A stretch of DNA of 49,673 nt, from contig JAFKKO010000129.1 of assembly GCA_017305455.1 (NCBI GenBank), positions 1 to 49,673 of the forward strand, given 5' to 3'. This DNA is from Hyphomicrobiales bacterium. Lineage in GTDB: Bacteria > Pseudomonadota > Alphaproteobacteria > Rhizobiales > Xanthobacteraceae. Both the position numbers and the translations under genes were made by a program. Of this stretch, positions 1 through 8,364 are shown in pieces (position 1 is the first letter of the stretch; each line of letters begins with the position of its first letter). Below the pieces are notes generated by a model. It had not been told where the DNA came from and made no database searches. It worked only from the letters and a program-made list of their open reading frames with translations.

Positions 1-295
1 GCATCAACAGATAGCCGATGCCGCCCTGGCTGTGCGCCACGCAGATGTCCATGTCCATCGGCGGGATGCGGTTCATCGTCAGCATCTGACGCATCATGAT
101 CTTGCCCACCACAGGACCATTGCCGTGCGTGATGATCAGTTCGTTGTCGAGCTGCGCGAGTTCGATCAACGCATCCGCGGTCTGGCGCGCAACCTTGCGC
201 TGTTCCTCGGACGTGCCGGCGATGTCTTCAGGATGCACGGCATTGCCGCCAATGGCGATGACGAGACGACGGGGAGCTTCACTTGTTTTTCTCAT
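1..295 (-). CDS. arcC: Carbamate kinase, N-terminal 98 codons (cut by window edge)
   Basis: Carbamate kinase interconverts carbamoyl phosphate plus ADP and ATP plus carbamate, normally in the catabolic direction. The visible N-terminus reads MRKTSEAPRRLVIAIGGNAV, followed by ITHGNGPVVG and CVAHSQGGIGY. These are the family's nucleotide/carbamate-binding blocks (AIGGNA, THGNGP, SQG). The ATG at 295-293 has a GAGGAAA ribosome-binding site 7 bases upstream. It lies 70 bases downstream of the Ntn-hydrolase gene on the same strand, so it is probably co-transcribed. Next to the DUF2877 gene it recalls the E. coli allantoin locus, where a carbamate kinase accompanies FdrA/YlbE/YlbF (AllF/G/H). The C-terminal two thirds lie outside the window, so the lysine and aspartate residues of the active site cannot be checked. 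Confidence 0.9.
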   Translation of the reverse strand, partial: MRKTSEAPRRLVIAIGGNAVHPEDIAGTSEEQRKVARQTADALIELAQLDNELIITHGNGPVVGKIMMRQMLTMNRIPPMDMDICVAHSQGGIGYLLM

Positions 296-365
296 GGCGT
301 TTCCTCGAATAGCAACGGCAGGATGATTTGAACTTCTGACTTCACTAAATGACGTACGCTTGCCG

Positions 366-1958
366 CTAACGCGCGGCGACCGTGCCGTCGCTGCGGGGGT
401 CACTCGCTCCTTCGAGCAATCCATCGGGATGCCGGACGATGGCGCCGGCATGTCCCATGAATTCCTCGAAGGCGCCGACGGATTGAACGTCATGACCGAG
501 GCGGCGCAGGCCTTCGATCACCGGAACGTCGAAACGGGATTCGATCTTCAGATTGGTGCTCTCCTCGCCCCAGGTGCGGCCGAGCAGCCAGCGCGGCGCA
601 GTCACCGCGTTCTGCAGATCGCCGCCATGCAGGGCATAGCGCGAGAAGATCGCGGCCTGGGTCTGCGGCTGTCCCTCGCCGCCCATGGTGCCGTATGACA
701 TCAGCCGCCCATCGCTGAGCTGCGCCATCGCCGGCTGGATGGTGTGAAACGGCAGACGGCCGGGATCGAGCCGGTTGGGATCGTTGTCGTTGAGGCTGTA
801 GCTGGTGCCGCGATTCTGCCAGGTGATGCCGGTGCCGGGCAGCACGACGCCCGAGCCGTATTCCCAGAAGATGCTCTGGATAAAGCTGACGCTGAGACCA
901 CTGCGGTCGGCGGCGGCGAGCCACACCGTATCGCCCTGCTTCGGCGGCTCCGGCCACGGATCGGCGCGATCATGCGAGATGGTCTTGTCGAGCGCCGCAA
1001 TCTGCTCCTCGGCAAGAAAATCGGCTGCCGCCTGCGTCATGTAATCCGGATCGGTGACATGGCGGTTGCGGATCCGGAACGCCGCCTTGGTGCATTCGAC
1101 CAGGCGGTGCAGGTGATCGACGCCGTCGGCTTCATTGGCGAGGCGGCGCGCGTAAAGCGCGAGGATCAAGAGCGAGGCGAGACCCTGGGTCGGCGGCGGC
1201 AGGTTGAACAGCGTATGGCCGGCGACGTCGAGCGACAGCGGCGTGACCGTGGTGGCGCGATAGCGCTCGAAATCGGCAAGACGAAGCGGGCTGCCGAGCT
1301 TTTCCAGATCGGCAGCCATCGAGCGGGCGAGATCGCCGCGATAGAAATCGGACAGACCGGCCTGCGACAGCCGCGCCAGCGTGTCGGCGACGCGCGGCTG
1401 ACGCAGCTTCGCGCCGACCGCAAGCGGCTTGCCCTCCGGCAGATAGACATCGGCAAAGCCCGGCACGTTCTCAAGCTCGGCGCGCTTGACGTTGGCGCTG
1501 TGGTGGATGGTCCGCGGCACCGGCACGCCTTCCCAGGCATAGCGGATCGCATCCTGCAACAGCCGCGACATCGGCAGCCTGCCGCCATATTGCTGACGGC
1601 TGATGTTCTGCGCCCTTTGCCAGCCATCGACGGTGCCCGCGACGGTCAAGGCCGACAGCGGACCGCGACAGGGAATCGTGGCGCAGCCGCGCTCGCGATA
1701 CCAGTTGCGGTCGGCGCCGAGCGCCGAACGGCCGCAGGCCTGGATGCCGATCGGCGGCGCGCCGGGCCGGCCGATCAGCCAGAAGCCGTCACCACCAAGT
1801 CCGTTCATGTGAGGATAGACCACCGCGATGGTCGCGGCGGCGGCGATCATCGCCTCGATCGCGTTGCCGCCTTCGGAAAGCACGGACAGCCCAGCCTGCG
1901 CCGCGAGGTGGTGTGGTGCTGTGACCATCCCCCGATAGCTTCGCGTCGTCTGCAGCAT
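366..1958 (-). CDS. Gamma-glutamyltransferase-family Ntn-hydrolase (possible oxamate amidohydrolase, HpxW-like)
   Basis: This 530-residue protein has the complete gamma-glutamyltransferase/cephalosporin acylase fold: an N-terminal large-subunit region (EGGNAIEA, NGLGGDGFW), and a self-cleavage site where GD-T344 supplies the nucleophilic threonine of the small subunit. SYSLNDNDPNRLDPGRLPFH and YGTMGGEGQPQ follow in the small subunit. No signal peptide is visible, unlike periplasmic glutathione-degrading enzymes. The family includes HpxW, an oxamate amidohydrolase of purine catabolism. The neighbouring carbamate kinase and DUF2877 genes make that activity attractive, but this is inference from context. 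The ATG at 1958 has GGGAGA 9 bases upstream and sits just inside a promoter that carries the shared AT-rich palindrome. A classical GGT role cannot be excluded. Confidence 0.85.
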   Translation of the reverse strand: MLQTTRSYRGMVTAPHHLAAQAGLSVLSEGGNAIEAMIAAAATIAVVYPHMNGLGGDGFWLIGRPGAPPIGIQACGRSALGADRNWYRERGCATIPCRGPLSALTVAGTVDGWQRAQNISRQQYGGRLPMSRLLQDAIRYAWEGVPVPRTIHHSANVKRAELENVPGFADVYLPEGKPLAVGAKLRQPRVADTLARLSQAGLSDFYRGDLARSMAADLEKLGSPLRLADFERYRATTVTPLSLDVAGHTLFNLPPPTQGLASLLILALYARRLANEADGVDHLHRLVECTKAAFRIRNRHVTDPDYMTQAAADFLAEEQIAALDKTISHDRADPWPEPPKQGDTVWLAAADRSGLSVSFIQSIFWEYGSGVVLPGTGITWQNRGTSYSLNDNDPNRLDPGRLPFHTIQPAMAQLSDGRLMSYGTMGGEGQPQTQAAIFSRYALHGGDLQNAVTAPRWLLGRTWGEESTNLKIESRFDVPVIEGLRRLGHDVQSVGAFEEFMGHAGAIVRHPDGLLEGASDPRSDGTVAAR

Positions 1959-1977
1959 GGCGCGTCTCCCGCTAAAG

Positions 1978-2011
1978 TTATGTAATAATATTTTTACTTA
2001 TAGATCGTCAA
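1978..2011 (-). promoter_or_regulatory. Promoter with AT-rich palindrome (candidate TetR operator) for the Ntn-hydrolase/carbamate kinase genes
   Basis: On the minus strand a TTGAC -35-like element (2011-2007) is followed by ATAAGTAA-N8-TTACATAA (2001-1978). The same arrangement recurs before the DUF2877 gene and, more weakly, before the amidohydrolase gene. It is strikingly AT-rich for this genome. The palindrome would overlap the -10 region, as expected for a repressor site. Assigning it to the TetR protein encoded at 3334-4092 is inference. Confidence 0.6.
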
Positions 2012-2184
2012 GCGCTTTCGCGCGCATCCGGCGAAGATCGCAGCGCAAACGCAAACCGTGCTGCGCGGAAAGCGCATGACGGTGCGGCGGCGACACCCGC
2101 TTCCAGAAAGAAGAACTGCCCCGGGCGAAAGCCCGGAGCAGCCAAGTTTGGGAGGTTACTTCATCAAAAGTCAGAGTCGAAAAG

Positions 2185-3156
2185 TCAGAGCAGCCCGCTC
2201 ACCGACGCGCTCCGTCTGCCGGCGGCAAGATGCCGTTTCACCGCCCGCAACACCATCAACGCTCCGGCGAACGCATCGCGCCCGGAGCTGTGACCGATCG
2301 ACGACACCGCGCCAATCGCCGTTTCGATCCGATCGCCAGCGCCGATCATGACCGCGCCGATCGCGACATGCAGCGCGGCGGCGCCGTAGCCCTGCGCGGC
2401 GGAGCGCAGATGCGCCCGGCTGATATCGTTGGTGCGGGCAAGATGATCGGCGCAGACACGCCACAGCACATCACGCACATCGAGCAGATCGAGCGAGGCC
2501 AGCACGATCAGCGCGCCGCTGAGCAGATCATCGCCTGATGGCGTGAGGCCCGGTCCGAGGCCGACCAATTCCCCGATCGTCGCGGCATCGGTCGCGGACG
2601 GCGCGCGCTCGGCCAGCAGATCGCCGACGACGCGATTGAGCGCATCGAGACCGGGCGTCGCCGCTCTCATGATCAGCGACGGCGGCTGCGCTGCTTCGGA
2701 CAGACCGGCCGCGGCCAGGCTTTGATCCTGCGCATCGACCCGCCAGACCCGATCCACTTCATCGAGACCCGCGCCCAGACTATGCAGCGTCCATGGCTGA
2801 ACCGTTTTTGGCAGCCAGATCTCGGCGTCGTCAAATTTCGCAAAAGGCCGGTCGGCGATGTGAAGGAACGCACCCGTCACCGCGACCGCGTCGCCTACTT
2901 TCGGCCAGCACAGCGGCCGGCGCTCGCACAGCACATGCAATGGACCGGAACCAAGATCTTGCGTGCCGACGCAAATCCAACGATGGCGCAGCACGGCGTA
3001 GAACGAGCGGTCGAAGACGGCAACGACGGAGCCGGCATTGGCGTAGCGCAGCGCCTCGCGCGCCAGCCCGCCGACTTCGACGACGGCAGGCACGGCAAGC
3101 CCGGCGCGATGCTGCGCGGAAGGCATAAAGGCCGGAATAACGCCCGCAACACTCAT
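2185..3156 (-). CDS. DUF2877 family protein (AllH/YlbF-like, oxamate carbamoyltransferase component candidate)
   Basis: About 323 residues, soluble, with the family's hallmark GLGPGLTPSGDD block in the C-terminal half, followed by TNDISRAHLRSAAQGYG. In E. coli the DUF2877 protein YlbF (AllH) belongs to the FdrA/YlbE/YlbF set assigned to oxamate carbamoyl transfer in allantoin degradation, next to a carbamate kinase. Here it is followed on the same strand by the Ntn-hydrolase and carbamate kinase, but no FdrA or YlbE (DUF1116) gene is visible; they may lie left of the window. An in-frame ATG exists at 3189, but the promoter elements (-35 at 3229-3224) put the transcription start almost on it. 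The ATG at 3156, with GGTGGA upstream, is therefore preferred. Confidence 0.75.
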   Translation of the reverse strand: MSVAGVIPAFMPSAQHRAGLAVPAVVEVGGLAREALRYANAGSVVAVFDRSFYAVLRHRWICVGTQDLGSGPLHVLCERRPLCWPKVGDAVAVTGAFLHIADRPFAKFDDAEIWLPKTVQPWTLHSLGAGLDEVDRVWRVDAQDQSLAAAGLSEAAQPPSLIMRAATPGLDALNRVVGDLLAERAPSATDAATIGELVGLGPGLTPSGDDLLSGALIVLASLDLLDVRDVLWRVCADHLARTNDISRAHLRSAAQGYGAAALHVAIGAVMIGAGDRIETAIGAVSSIGHSSGRDAFAGALMVLRAVKRHLAAGRRSASVSGLL

Positions 3157-3198
3157 GCTCGATTCCACCAAGACAGCCCACTCGGGCATTACAGAGAA

Positions 3199-3229
3199 AT
3201 AAGTAATAATACTCTTACTTATCTGTCAA
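3199..3229 (-). promoter_or_regulatory. Promoter with perfect palindrome ATAAGTAA-N8-TTACTTAT (candidate TetR operator)
   Basis: The best copy of the cluster's palindrome: two perfect 8-base arms (3199-3206 and 3215-3222) with an 8-base spacer, immediately downstream of TTGACA (3229-3224 on the minus strand). It should control the DUF2877 gene. The arms match those before the Ntn-hydrolase gene, differing only in the distal arm there. Confidence 0.65.
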
Positions 3230-3333
3230 GCGGTGTCGTGAGAAGAGTGGCGCTCCCGCCCCTTGCAAATCAACGAAGTGCGATGAGAACGGCAGCCGAA
3301 TAACTAAATCGTGATGTCATTCAAGCCGATGGA

Positions 3334-4092
3334 TCAGACGGCGCCGACCGTCTTTCGCGTTGCCGCCCGCTTCGGCCCGGAACGATGGGGCAATTCGCCG
3401 CAAACCGATTCAGGCACCGTCAGCCACGTCACGATCATGTCCTGAGCGTGCCGGCGACGCGTATCGAGCCACTTCGAATTTCCAAGATCCTCGTCGAACA
3501 CCGCCGACAGCGTGTAGCGATTGGATACGTGGAAATAGCTCAACGCCGTGATCGAGACATACAAATGCACCGGATCGACGTTGCTGCGCATCACGCCGGC
3601 GGCCACACCGCGACGCAGGATGCTCTTGATGCTGGCAACAAGCGGAAGCGTCAGGCTGGAGACCTTGCGCGATTTGCGCAAATGCTTGCCGCGCTGCAGA
3701 TTCTCGTTGTTGATCAGCGCGACATAATCCTGATGCTTCTGAAAGAACGTAAAGGTGAAATCGACCAGCTGCGCCATCGCTTCGATCGGATCGAGGTTGT
3801 CGAGATTGAGTTGCTGCTCTGCGACACGGATTTCCGAATACACGTGTTCGAGCACCGCCAGGAACAGCCCGTCCTTGTCGCCGAAATAATGATAAAGCAG
3901 GCGCATATTGGCCTTGGCGCGCTGCGCAATGGCCTCGACGCGCGCTCCGCCAAGACCGTTGCGGCAGAACTCGATCGTGGCTGCCTGGAGAATCGAGTCC
4001 TTGGTAAGAGCGGGATCGCGCTTGCGCCTGCCGCTTGTCTTCTTGCCGCGGCTGACACCGGCAGCGGCTTTCGTCACTAGCGTCTCGTTCAT
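3334..4092 (-). CDS. TetR/AcrR family transcriptional regulator
   Basis: About 252 residues with an N-terminal TetR helix-turn-helix: TKDSILQAATIEFCRNGLGG, then VEAIAQRA and the recognition-helix block LLYHYFGDKDGLFLAVLE. A helical ligand-binding region follows. The basic leader (RGKKTSGRRKR) and overall layout resemble the RutR-like subgroup that senses pyrimidine or nitrogen metabolites, but the ligand is unknown. It lies between the amidohydrolase and DUF2877 genes on the same strand and is the obvious candidate to bind the AT-rich palindromes at three promoters of the cluster. No such palindrome is seen before its own gene. A GTG start at 4131 would add 13 residues; the ATG at 4092 is preferred because it places the basic leader normally. 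Confidence 0.88.
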   Translation of the reverse strand: MNETLVTKAAAGVSRGKKTSGRRKRDPALTKDSILQAATIEFCRNGLGGARVEAIAQRAKANMRLLYHYFGDKDGLFLAVLEHVYSEIRVAEQQLNLDNLDPIEAMAQLVDFTFTFFQKHQDYVALINNENLQRGKHLRKSRKVSSLTLPLVASIKSILRRGVAAGVMRSNVDPVHLYVSITALSYFHVSNRYTLSAVFDEDLGNSKWLDTRRRHAQDMIVTWLTVPESVCGELPHRSGPKRAATRKTVGAV

Positions 4093-4340
4093 TTGGCCAA
4101 CACACCTGGGAGTATCTGGCGACCTGAGCACAGCGCACCCCGGCCGAACAGCCTATTCTAAAGGCTACCCAGCCAGAGTCGACGATCTGGTTCCAAATTT
4201 ATTCTGCGGGCAATATCGGCAGCTTGCTATCACATCGATATGACGATGAGCAAATAGCGCCCGGTGTCCAGGCGAGGAAAGTCAGGCCGCAACGAAACTG
4301 TCCCGCAGCCCAACCAATATCATTCAAATTATTTGGCTAA

Positions 4341-5537
4341 TCAGGCGCTGGCGACGATTGTCCCGTTTCGGGCCACCAGACGTCCGGCCTTGTAGACATC
4401 GCGCGGCTTTGGCCGGGCCACCACGGCTTCCTGCACATGCTGCGCATCCAGCACCAGGAAATCCGCCGCGCCGCCCTCGACCAGACCGTAGTTCTTGAGG
4501 CCCAGCGCCTTTGCGCCATGCGAGGTCACCATCTCGAAAGCCAGCGCCAATTCCGCGTCGGTGTAAAAACCGGAACGATAGCCAATGATCATCGCGCGTT
4601 CGAGCAGATCGCCATCCCCGAACGGCCACCAGGAATCGCGGATATTGTCGTTGCCCGAGAACACATTGACCCCGGCATCATGCAGGATCTGCACCGGCGG
4701 AAATGTGTAGGCTCCAGGCGCGTTGGTCATGATCGCGACCCCGGCCTCGGCCAGCGTGTCGGCGACGCGCTGAACCACGTCGCGCGGCACCGCGCCGAGC
4801 GCATAAGCGTGACTGACCGCGACCTTGCCGCCAAGGCCGAGCGCCTTGGTGCGCCTGGCGATGTCCTCGATCTCGAACACGCCCAGCAAGTCACCGTCAT
4901 GCAAATGGATATCGACGCCGACGCCGTGACGCTCGGCGATATCGAACACCGCATCGAGGTGGCCCGCGATGTCGCCATCGAAACCGGCCGGGTCGAGACC
5001 GCCGATCAGGTCGGCGCCGCTGCGCACCGCCTCGTCCAGCAACTCGCGAGTTCCAGGCGAGGTGACGATGCCGCTCTGCGGAAACGCCACGATCTGGATC
5101 GAAACCTTGTGCTTGTGCGCGTCGCGGGCCGCCGCGACATGCTCCAGGTTGCTGAGACCGGCCTGCGGGTCGATATCGACATGGCTGCGCATCGACGTGG
5201 TGCCTTGCGCAACGCATAAATCGATCATTGCTGCAGCGCGCTCGGGCACCGAGCGGGCCTTGGCAAGCGCCTGTTTCTCAAATTCGACGCGCTCGCGGAC
5301 ATTGAAGCCCGCAGTGCAGGGACGATGCGGCTTCCACGGCTCGCCGATGAAACCCTTGTCGAGATGGATGTGACCTTCGACCAGTCCCGGCAGGACCAGG
5401 CGCTTGCCGAGATCGACGGTTTCCTTTGCTGCGGTGCCACCTTTCAGCGAGGCGATCTGTCCGCCCTTGACGGCGATGTCGACAACCCGCCCGTCCGCGA
5501 GCCGCGCATTCCGGAACATCGTATCGATCTCAGACAA
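4341..5537 (-). CDS. Cytosine-deaminase-like amidohydrolase (metal-dependent hydrolase)
   Basis: About 398 residues of the amidohydrolase superfamily, closest in pattern to CodA/AtzC-type deaminases. The metal-ligand motif GHIHLDKG lies near residue 60, with VDIHLHDGD, SHAYALG and the catalytic-Asp region FSGNDNIRDSWWPFGDGD further on. The C-terminal composite domain ends LVARNGTIVASA. The family hydrolyses ring amidines and amides of pyrimidines, triazines and hydantoin-like compounds. The exact substrate is unknown; the nitrogen-rich neighbourhood suits a pyrimidine or purine breakdown product. An ATG at 5576 lies inside the promoter palindrome. A TTG at 5537 with GGAGT six bases upstream, or an ATG at 5519, is a better start. 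It is divergent from the binding-protein gene at 5695. Confidence 0.8.
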   Translation of the reverse strand: MSEIDTMFRNARLADGRVVDIAVKGGQIASLKGGTAAKETVDLGKRLVLPGLVEGHIHLDKGFIGEPWKPHRPCTAGFNVRERVEFEKQALAKARSVPERAAAMIDLCVAQGTTSMRSHVDIDPQAGLSNLEHVAAARDAHKHKVSIQIVAFPQSGIVTSPGTRELLDEAVRSGADLIGGLDPAGFDGDIAGHLDAVFDIAERHGVGVDIHLHDGDLLGVFEIEDIARRTKALGLGGKVAVSHAYALGAVPRDVVQRVADTLAEAGVAIMTNAPGAYTFPPVQILHDAGVNVFSGNDNIRDSWWPFGDGDLLERAMIIGYRSGFYTDAELALAFEMVTSHGAKALGLKNYGLVEGGAADFLVLDAQHVQEAVVARPKPRDVYKAGRLVARNGTIVASA

Positions 5538-5575
5538 TTGACGACTCCGCTCGATATCCGCTTGACCTGCATCCA

Positions 5576-5604
5576 TTATTGAAGAAAATTTTTACTTCGG
5601 TCAA
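5576..5604 (-). promoter_or_regulatory. Weaker copy of the AT-rich palindrome in the divergent amidohydrolase / binding-protein region
   Basis: TTGAC (5604-5600, minus strand) is followed directly by CGAAGTAA-N8-TTCAATAA (5599-5576), the same layout as at 3199 and 1978 but with more mismatches. It lies between the amidohydrolase gene and the binding-protein gene, so it could serve either. Confidence 0.4.
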
Positions 5605-5694
5605 GCTCGCGGCACGGTGCGGGCTCAGCAGACCGCAACGATCGGGCGCAACGCATATTCATGGCTGCACCGAATTGAGCAATGAGGAAACGCT

Positions 5695-6912
5695 ATGAGC
5701 GATATGATGAGCGATATGGGAATGCCATCGATCTTTCATCCGCACCGCCGCGAGTTCTTCCGCGGACTCGCCGTAGGCGCCGCACTGTTGCTGGTATCAA
5801 CCACCGCGCACGCCGCCGAGCCGATCAAGATCGGCCTCGTCACCGCTCTGTCGGGACAGTCCGCGCGCGCCGGCGAGGCGCTGACCCGCGGCGCGACCAT
5901 CGCCATCGAGGAGATCAACAAGCAGGGCGGCGTGCTCGGCCGTCCGCTCGAACTGGTTCGCCGCGACGATGAAAGCAATCCGGCCAAAGGCCTGATCGCG
6001 GCGCGCGAACTGATCCAGCGCGAGAAGGTGGCGGCCGTGATCGGCGGCCTCGACACGCCGGTCGCGCTCGCGATCGTGCCGTTCATCAACAACGCCAAGG
6101 TGCCGTTCGTCGATCCCTGGGCCGCCGGCACGCCCATCACCAAAAACGGCGCCGCCGACAATTATGTTTTCCGCGTCTCGGCCATGGATGACGAGGTCGA
6201 CAAGGCGATCGTGCAATACGCCAGCAAGACATTCGGCGCGAAGAAGCCCGGCCTGATCCTCGTGAACAATCCGTGGGGCGAATCCAACGAGCACGGACTT
6301 CGGGCCGCGCTCAAGGCCGCGGGAATCACGCCGGCCGGAATCGAGAAGTTCGAAGGCAACGATGTCGACGTGGTGCCGCAACTCACCCGTCTGAAGGAAG
6401 CCGGCGCCGACGCGCTGTTCCTGGTCGGCAATGTCGGGCCGTCCTCGCAGGTGGTGAAGTCGCTCGACCGCATGGGCTGGATGCCGCCGATCGTCTCGCA
6501 CTGGGGACCTGCCGGCGGCCGCTTCACCGAGCTTGCCGGGCCCAGCGCCAAGAACGTGATCTTCGTGCAGACCTACAGCTTCTATGGCGACCTGTCGCCG
6601 GTGGGCCAGAAGGTGATGGCCGAGCTCAAGGCCAAATATCCGGACATCAAGGGGCCTGAAGACATCACTCCCGCGGTCGGCGTCGCCAATGCCTATGACA
6701 GCGTGCGGGTCATCGCCGCCGCGATCGCCAATGCGGGCAAGACCGACGGGCCGGCGGTGCGCGACGGCTTCTATGCCATCGACAAGCTCGAGGGCCTGAT
6801 CAAGACCTATGACAAACCGTTCTCCAAGACGCAGCACGACGCGTTGACGGAGAAGGACTACATCTGGACCCGGTTCGAGGGGAATCACATCCTGCCGGTG
6901 GCGAATAAGTAA
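5695..6912 (+). CDS. ABC transporter substrate-binding protein, LivK/amide-binding type (type I periplasmic binding fold)
   Basis: 405 residues with a twin-arginine-like export signal (RREFFRGLAVGAALLL, cleavage near AHAAEP) and then a typical branched-chain amino acid/amide-binding protein: IKIGLVTALSGQSARAGEAL, REAL-type strand segments such as LELVRRDDESNPAKG, and VIGGLDTPVALAIVPFINN. It is exported and should capture a small amino acid, amide or urea-like compound. GAGGAAA lies 6-11 bases before the ATG. No LivH/LivM permease or LivF/LivG ATPase gene is in the window. It must therefore work with a transporter encoded elsewhere, or act as a sensor. Its position divergent from the amidohydrolase suggests that it recognises the cluster's substrate. 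Confidence 0.88.
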   Translation: MSDMMSDMGMPSIFHPHRREFFRGLAVGAALLLVSTTAHAAEPIKIGLVTALSGQSARAGEALTRGATIAIEEINKQGGVLGRPLELVRRDDESNPAKGLIAARELIQREKVAAVIGGLDTPVALAIVPFINNAKVPFVDPWAAGTPITKNGAADNYVFRVSAMDDEVDKAIVQYASKTFGAKKPGLILVNNPWGESNEHGLRAALKAAGITPAGIEKFEGNDVDVVPQLTRLKEAGADALFLVGNVGPSSQVVKSLDRMGWMPPIVSHWGPAGGRFTELAGPSAKNVIFVQTYSFYGDLSPVGQKVMAELKAKYPDIKGPEDITPAVGVANAYDSVRVIAAAIANAGKTDGPAVRDGFYAIDKLEGLIKTYDKPFSKTQHDALTEKDYIWTRFEGNHILPVANK

Positions 6913-6936
6913 CAGCCGCAAGCCGGCCTTGATAAA

Positions 6937-6961
6937 GGATGCCGGCCACGCTCCGGCATCC
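6937..6961 (+). terminator. Hairpin downstream of the binding-protein gene
   Basis: GGATGCCGG (6937-6945) and CCGGCATCC (6953-6961) form a perfect 9-base stem with a 7-base loop, 24 bases after the stop codon. The following tract is only moderately T-rich, so termination efficiency is uncertain. Confidence 0.45.
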
Positions 6962-7086
6962 ACCCTCCTCTGTGTTATTCATTATTCCCCGCCGCCTCCG
7001 ACGGTACGAAAGCGCCGGTTTCCGCTCCGGCGATGCGCCGGACGCATCCCTGCATAGGCCCAATCCGAATTTGCATCTGCTCGCGC

Positions 7087-7122
7087 CCGCGATTGTCCTT
7101 TAAGTCCGACAGTCAATCGCGG
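7087..7122. repeat. Perfect 9-base inverted repeat before the MFS gene
   Basis: CCGCGATTG (7087-7095) and CAATCGCGG (7114-7122) are exact reverse complements separated by 18 bases, ending 16 bases before the ATG of the MFS gene. It could be an operator or an mRNA stem that limits access to the weak ribosome-binding site. Confidence 0.4.
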
Positions 7123-7138
7123 AGCAGACCACCCACCC

Positions 7139-8350
7139 ATGCGCACCACCAAGGCTTCGGCCACGGCGCTATTCGTTCTGGCGCTATGCTTTGTGCTCTC
7201 CGTAATCGGCCGCGGCATGGGGGAAAGCTTCACGGTTTTCCTGCTGCCGATCTCGCAGCATTTCGGCTGGGACCGCAGCCAGGTCATCTCGATCTATTCC
7301 ATTGCCGCGCTCGCCGGCGGCTTCGCCTCGCCCTTTGTCGGCCGGCTGTTCGACAAATCGGGGCCACGCATCGTCTATTGCTTCGGCCTGTCGATGCTGG
7401 GCTGCGCGTTCTTCACCGCGGCCTTCGCCAGCAAGCTCTGGCAGTTCCAGATCAGCCTTGGACTATGCGTCGGGCTTGGCATGTCGTGCATCGGCATCGT
7501 GCCGAACTCGATCATGCTCAGCCGCTGGTTCAGCCGGAAGCTGCCGACCGCGATGGCGATCGTCTATTCGGCGATCGGCGGCGGCGTGCTGGTTCTGGTG
7601 CCGGCCTCGCAACTCCTGATCGATCGTTTCGGCTGGCAGAAATCCTACGAGATCTTTGGCTATGGTGCAGTGCTGCTGATCGCTGGGTTGTTGCTGCTGC
7701 CGTGGCGCACCCTCGCCGGCGGCTCTCCCGCGATCAACAAGGCAAGACACGATCCGATGGAAGACGGCTGGACGCTGCTCGCGGCGATGCGCCATCATGC
7801 ATTCTGGGCGCTGTTCTCGGCCTTCTTCTTCACCGCGCTCGGCATGTACGCGGTCTCGGCGCAGGTCGTCGCCTATCTGGTCGATGTCGGCTTTCCGCCG
7901 CTGCAGGCCGCCACCGCCTGGGGCTTCAGCGGCGTCCTGATGGTGATCGGCATGCTGTCGATCTCCTGGCTCGACGGTCTGTTCGGCAGACTGCGCTCGA
8001 TCATCCTGAGCTATGCGCTGTCGATCATCGGCATCGTTATGCTGTGGCTGCTGCAGACCACGCCGAGCATCTGGCTGCTGGCGGGCTTCATCGCCTCGTT
8101 CGGCAGCACCATGGGTTCGCGCGGTCCGCTGATCACGGCCACCGCGCTCAGGATCTTTCGCGGCAAGCGCGTCGGAACGATTTTCGGCACCATCTCGATC
8201 GGCAGCGGTCTCGGCGCCGCGCTCGGCGCCTGGAGCGGCGGCTTCCTGCACGATCTCACCGGCAGCTACGACGCACTGCTGCTTTTCGCGCTGGCGAGCG
8301 TGGTGCTGGGCATGATCCCGTTCCTGACGGTGCGTCTCTTGCAGGAGTAA
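7139..8350 (+). CDS. MFS transporter (monocarboxylate / oxalate-formate-type carrier)
   Basis: 403 residues with about 12 hydrophobic segments. A motif-A-like loop, GRLFDKSGPR, lies between segments 2 and 3. MGESFTVFLLPISQHFGWDR in the first loop and GMSCIGIVPNSIMLSRWFSR in the fourth segment are typical of the monocarboxylate/oxalate-formate antiporter branch of the MFS. It is an inner-membrane carrier, probably for a small organic anion. If the neighbouring cluster makes oxamate or oxalate, such a carrier would fit, but the substrate cannot be read from the sequence. It is convergent with the NnrS gene and preceded by a perfect inverted repeat at 7087-7122. GGAG lies about 14 bases before the ATG, a weak ribosome-binding site. 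Confidence 0.82.
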   Translation: MRTTKASATALFVLALCFVLSVIGRGMGESFTVFLLPISQHFGWDRSQVISIYSIAALAGGFASPFVGRLFDKSGPRIVYCFGLSMLGCAFFTAAFASKLWQFQISLGLCVGLGMSCIGIVPNSIMLSRWFSRKLPTAMAIVYSAIGGGVLVLVPASQLLIDRFGWQKSYEIFGYGAVLLIAGLLLLPWRTLAGGSPAINKARHDPMEDGWTLLAAMRHHAFWALFSAFFFTALGMYAVSAQVVAYLVDVGFPPLQAATAWGFSGVLMVIGMLSISWLDGLFGRLRSIILSYALSIIGIVMLWLLQTTPSIWLLAGFIASFGSTMGSRGPLITATALRIFRGKRVGTIFGTISIGSGLGAALGAWSGGFLHDLTGSYDALLLFALASVVLGMIPFLTVRLLQE

Positions 8351-8364
8351 AGTGAGGGTGCGGG

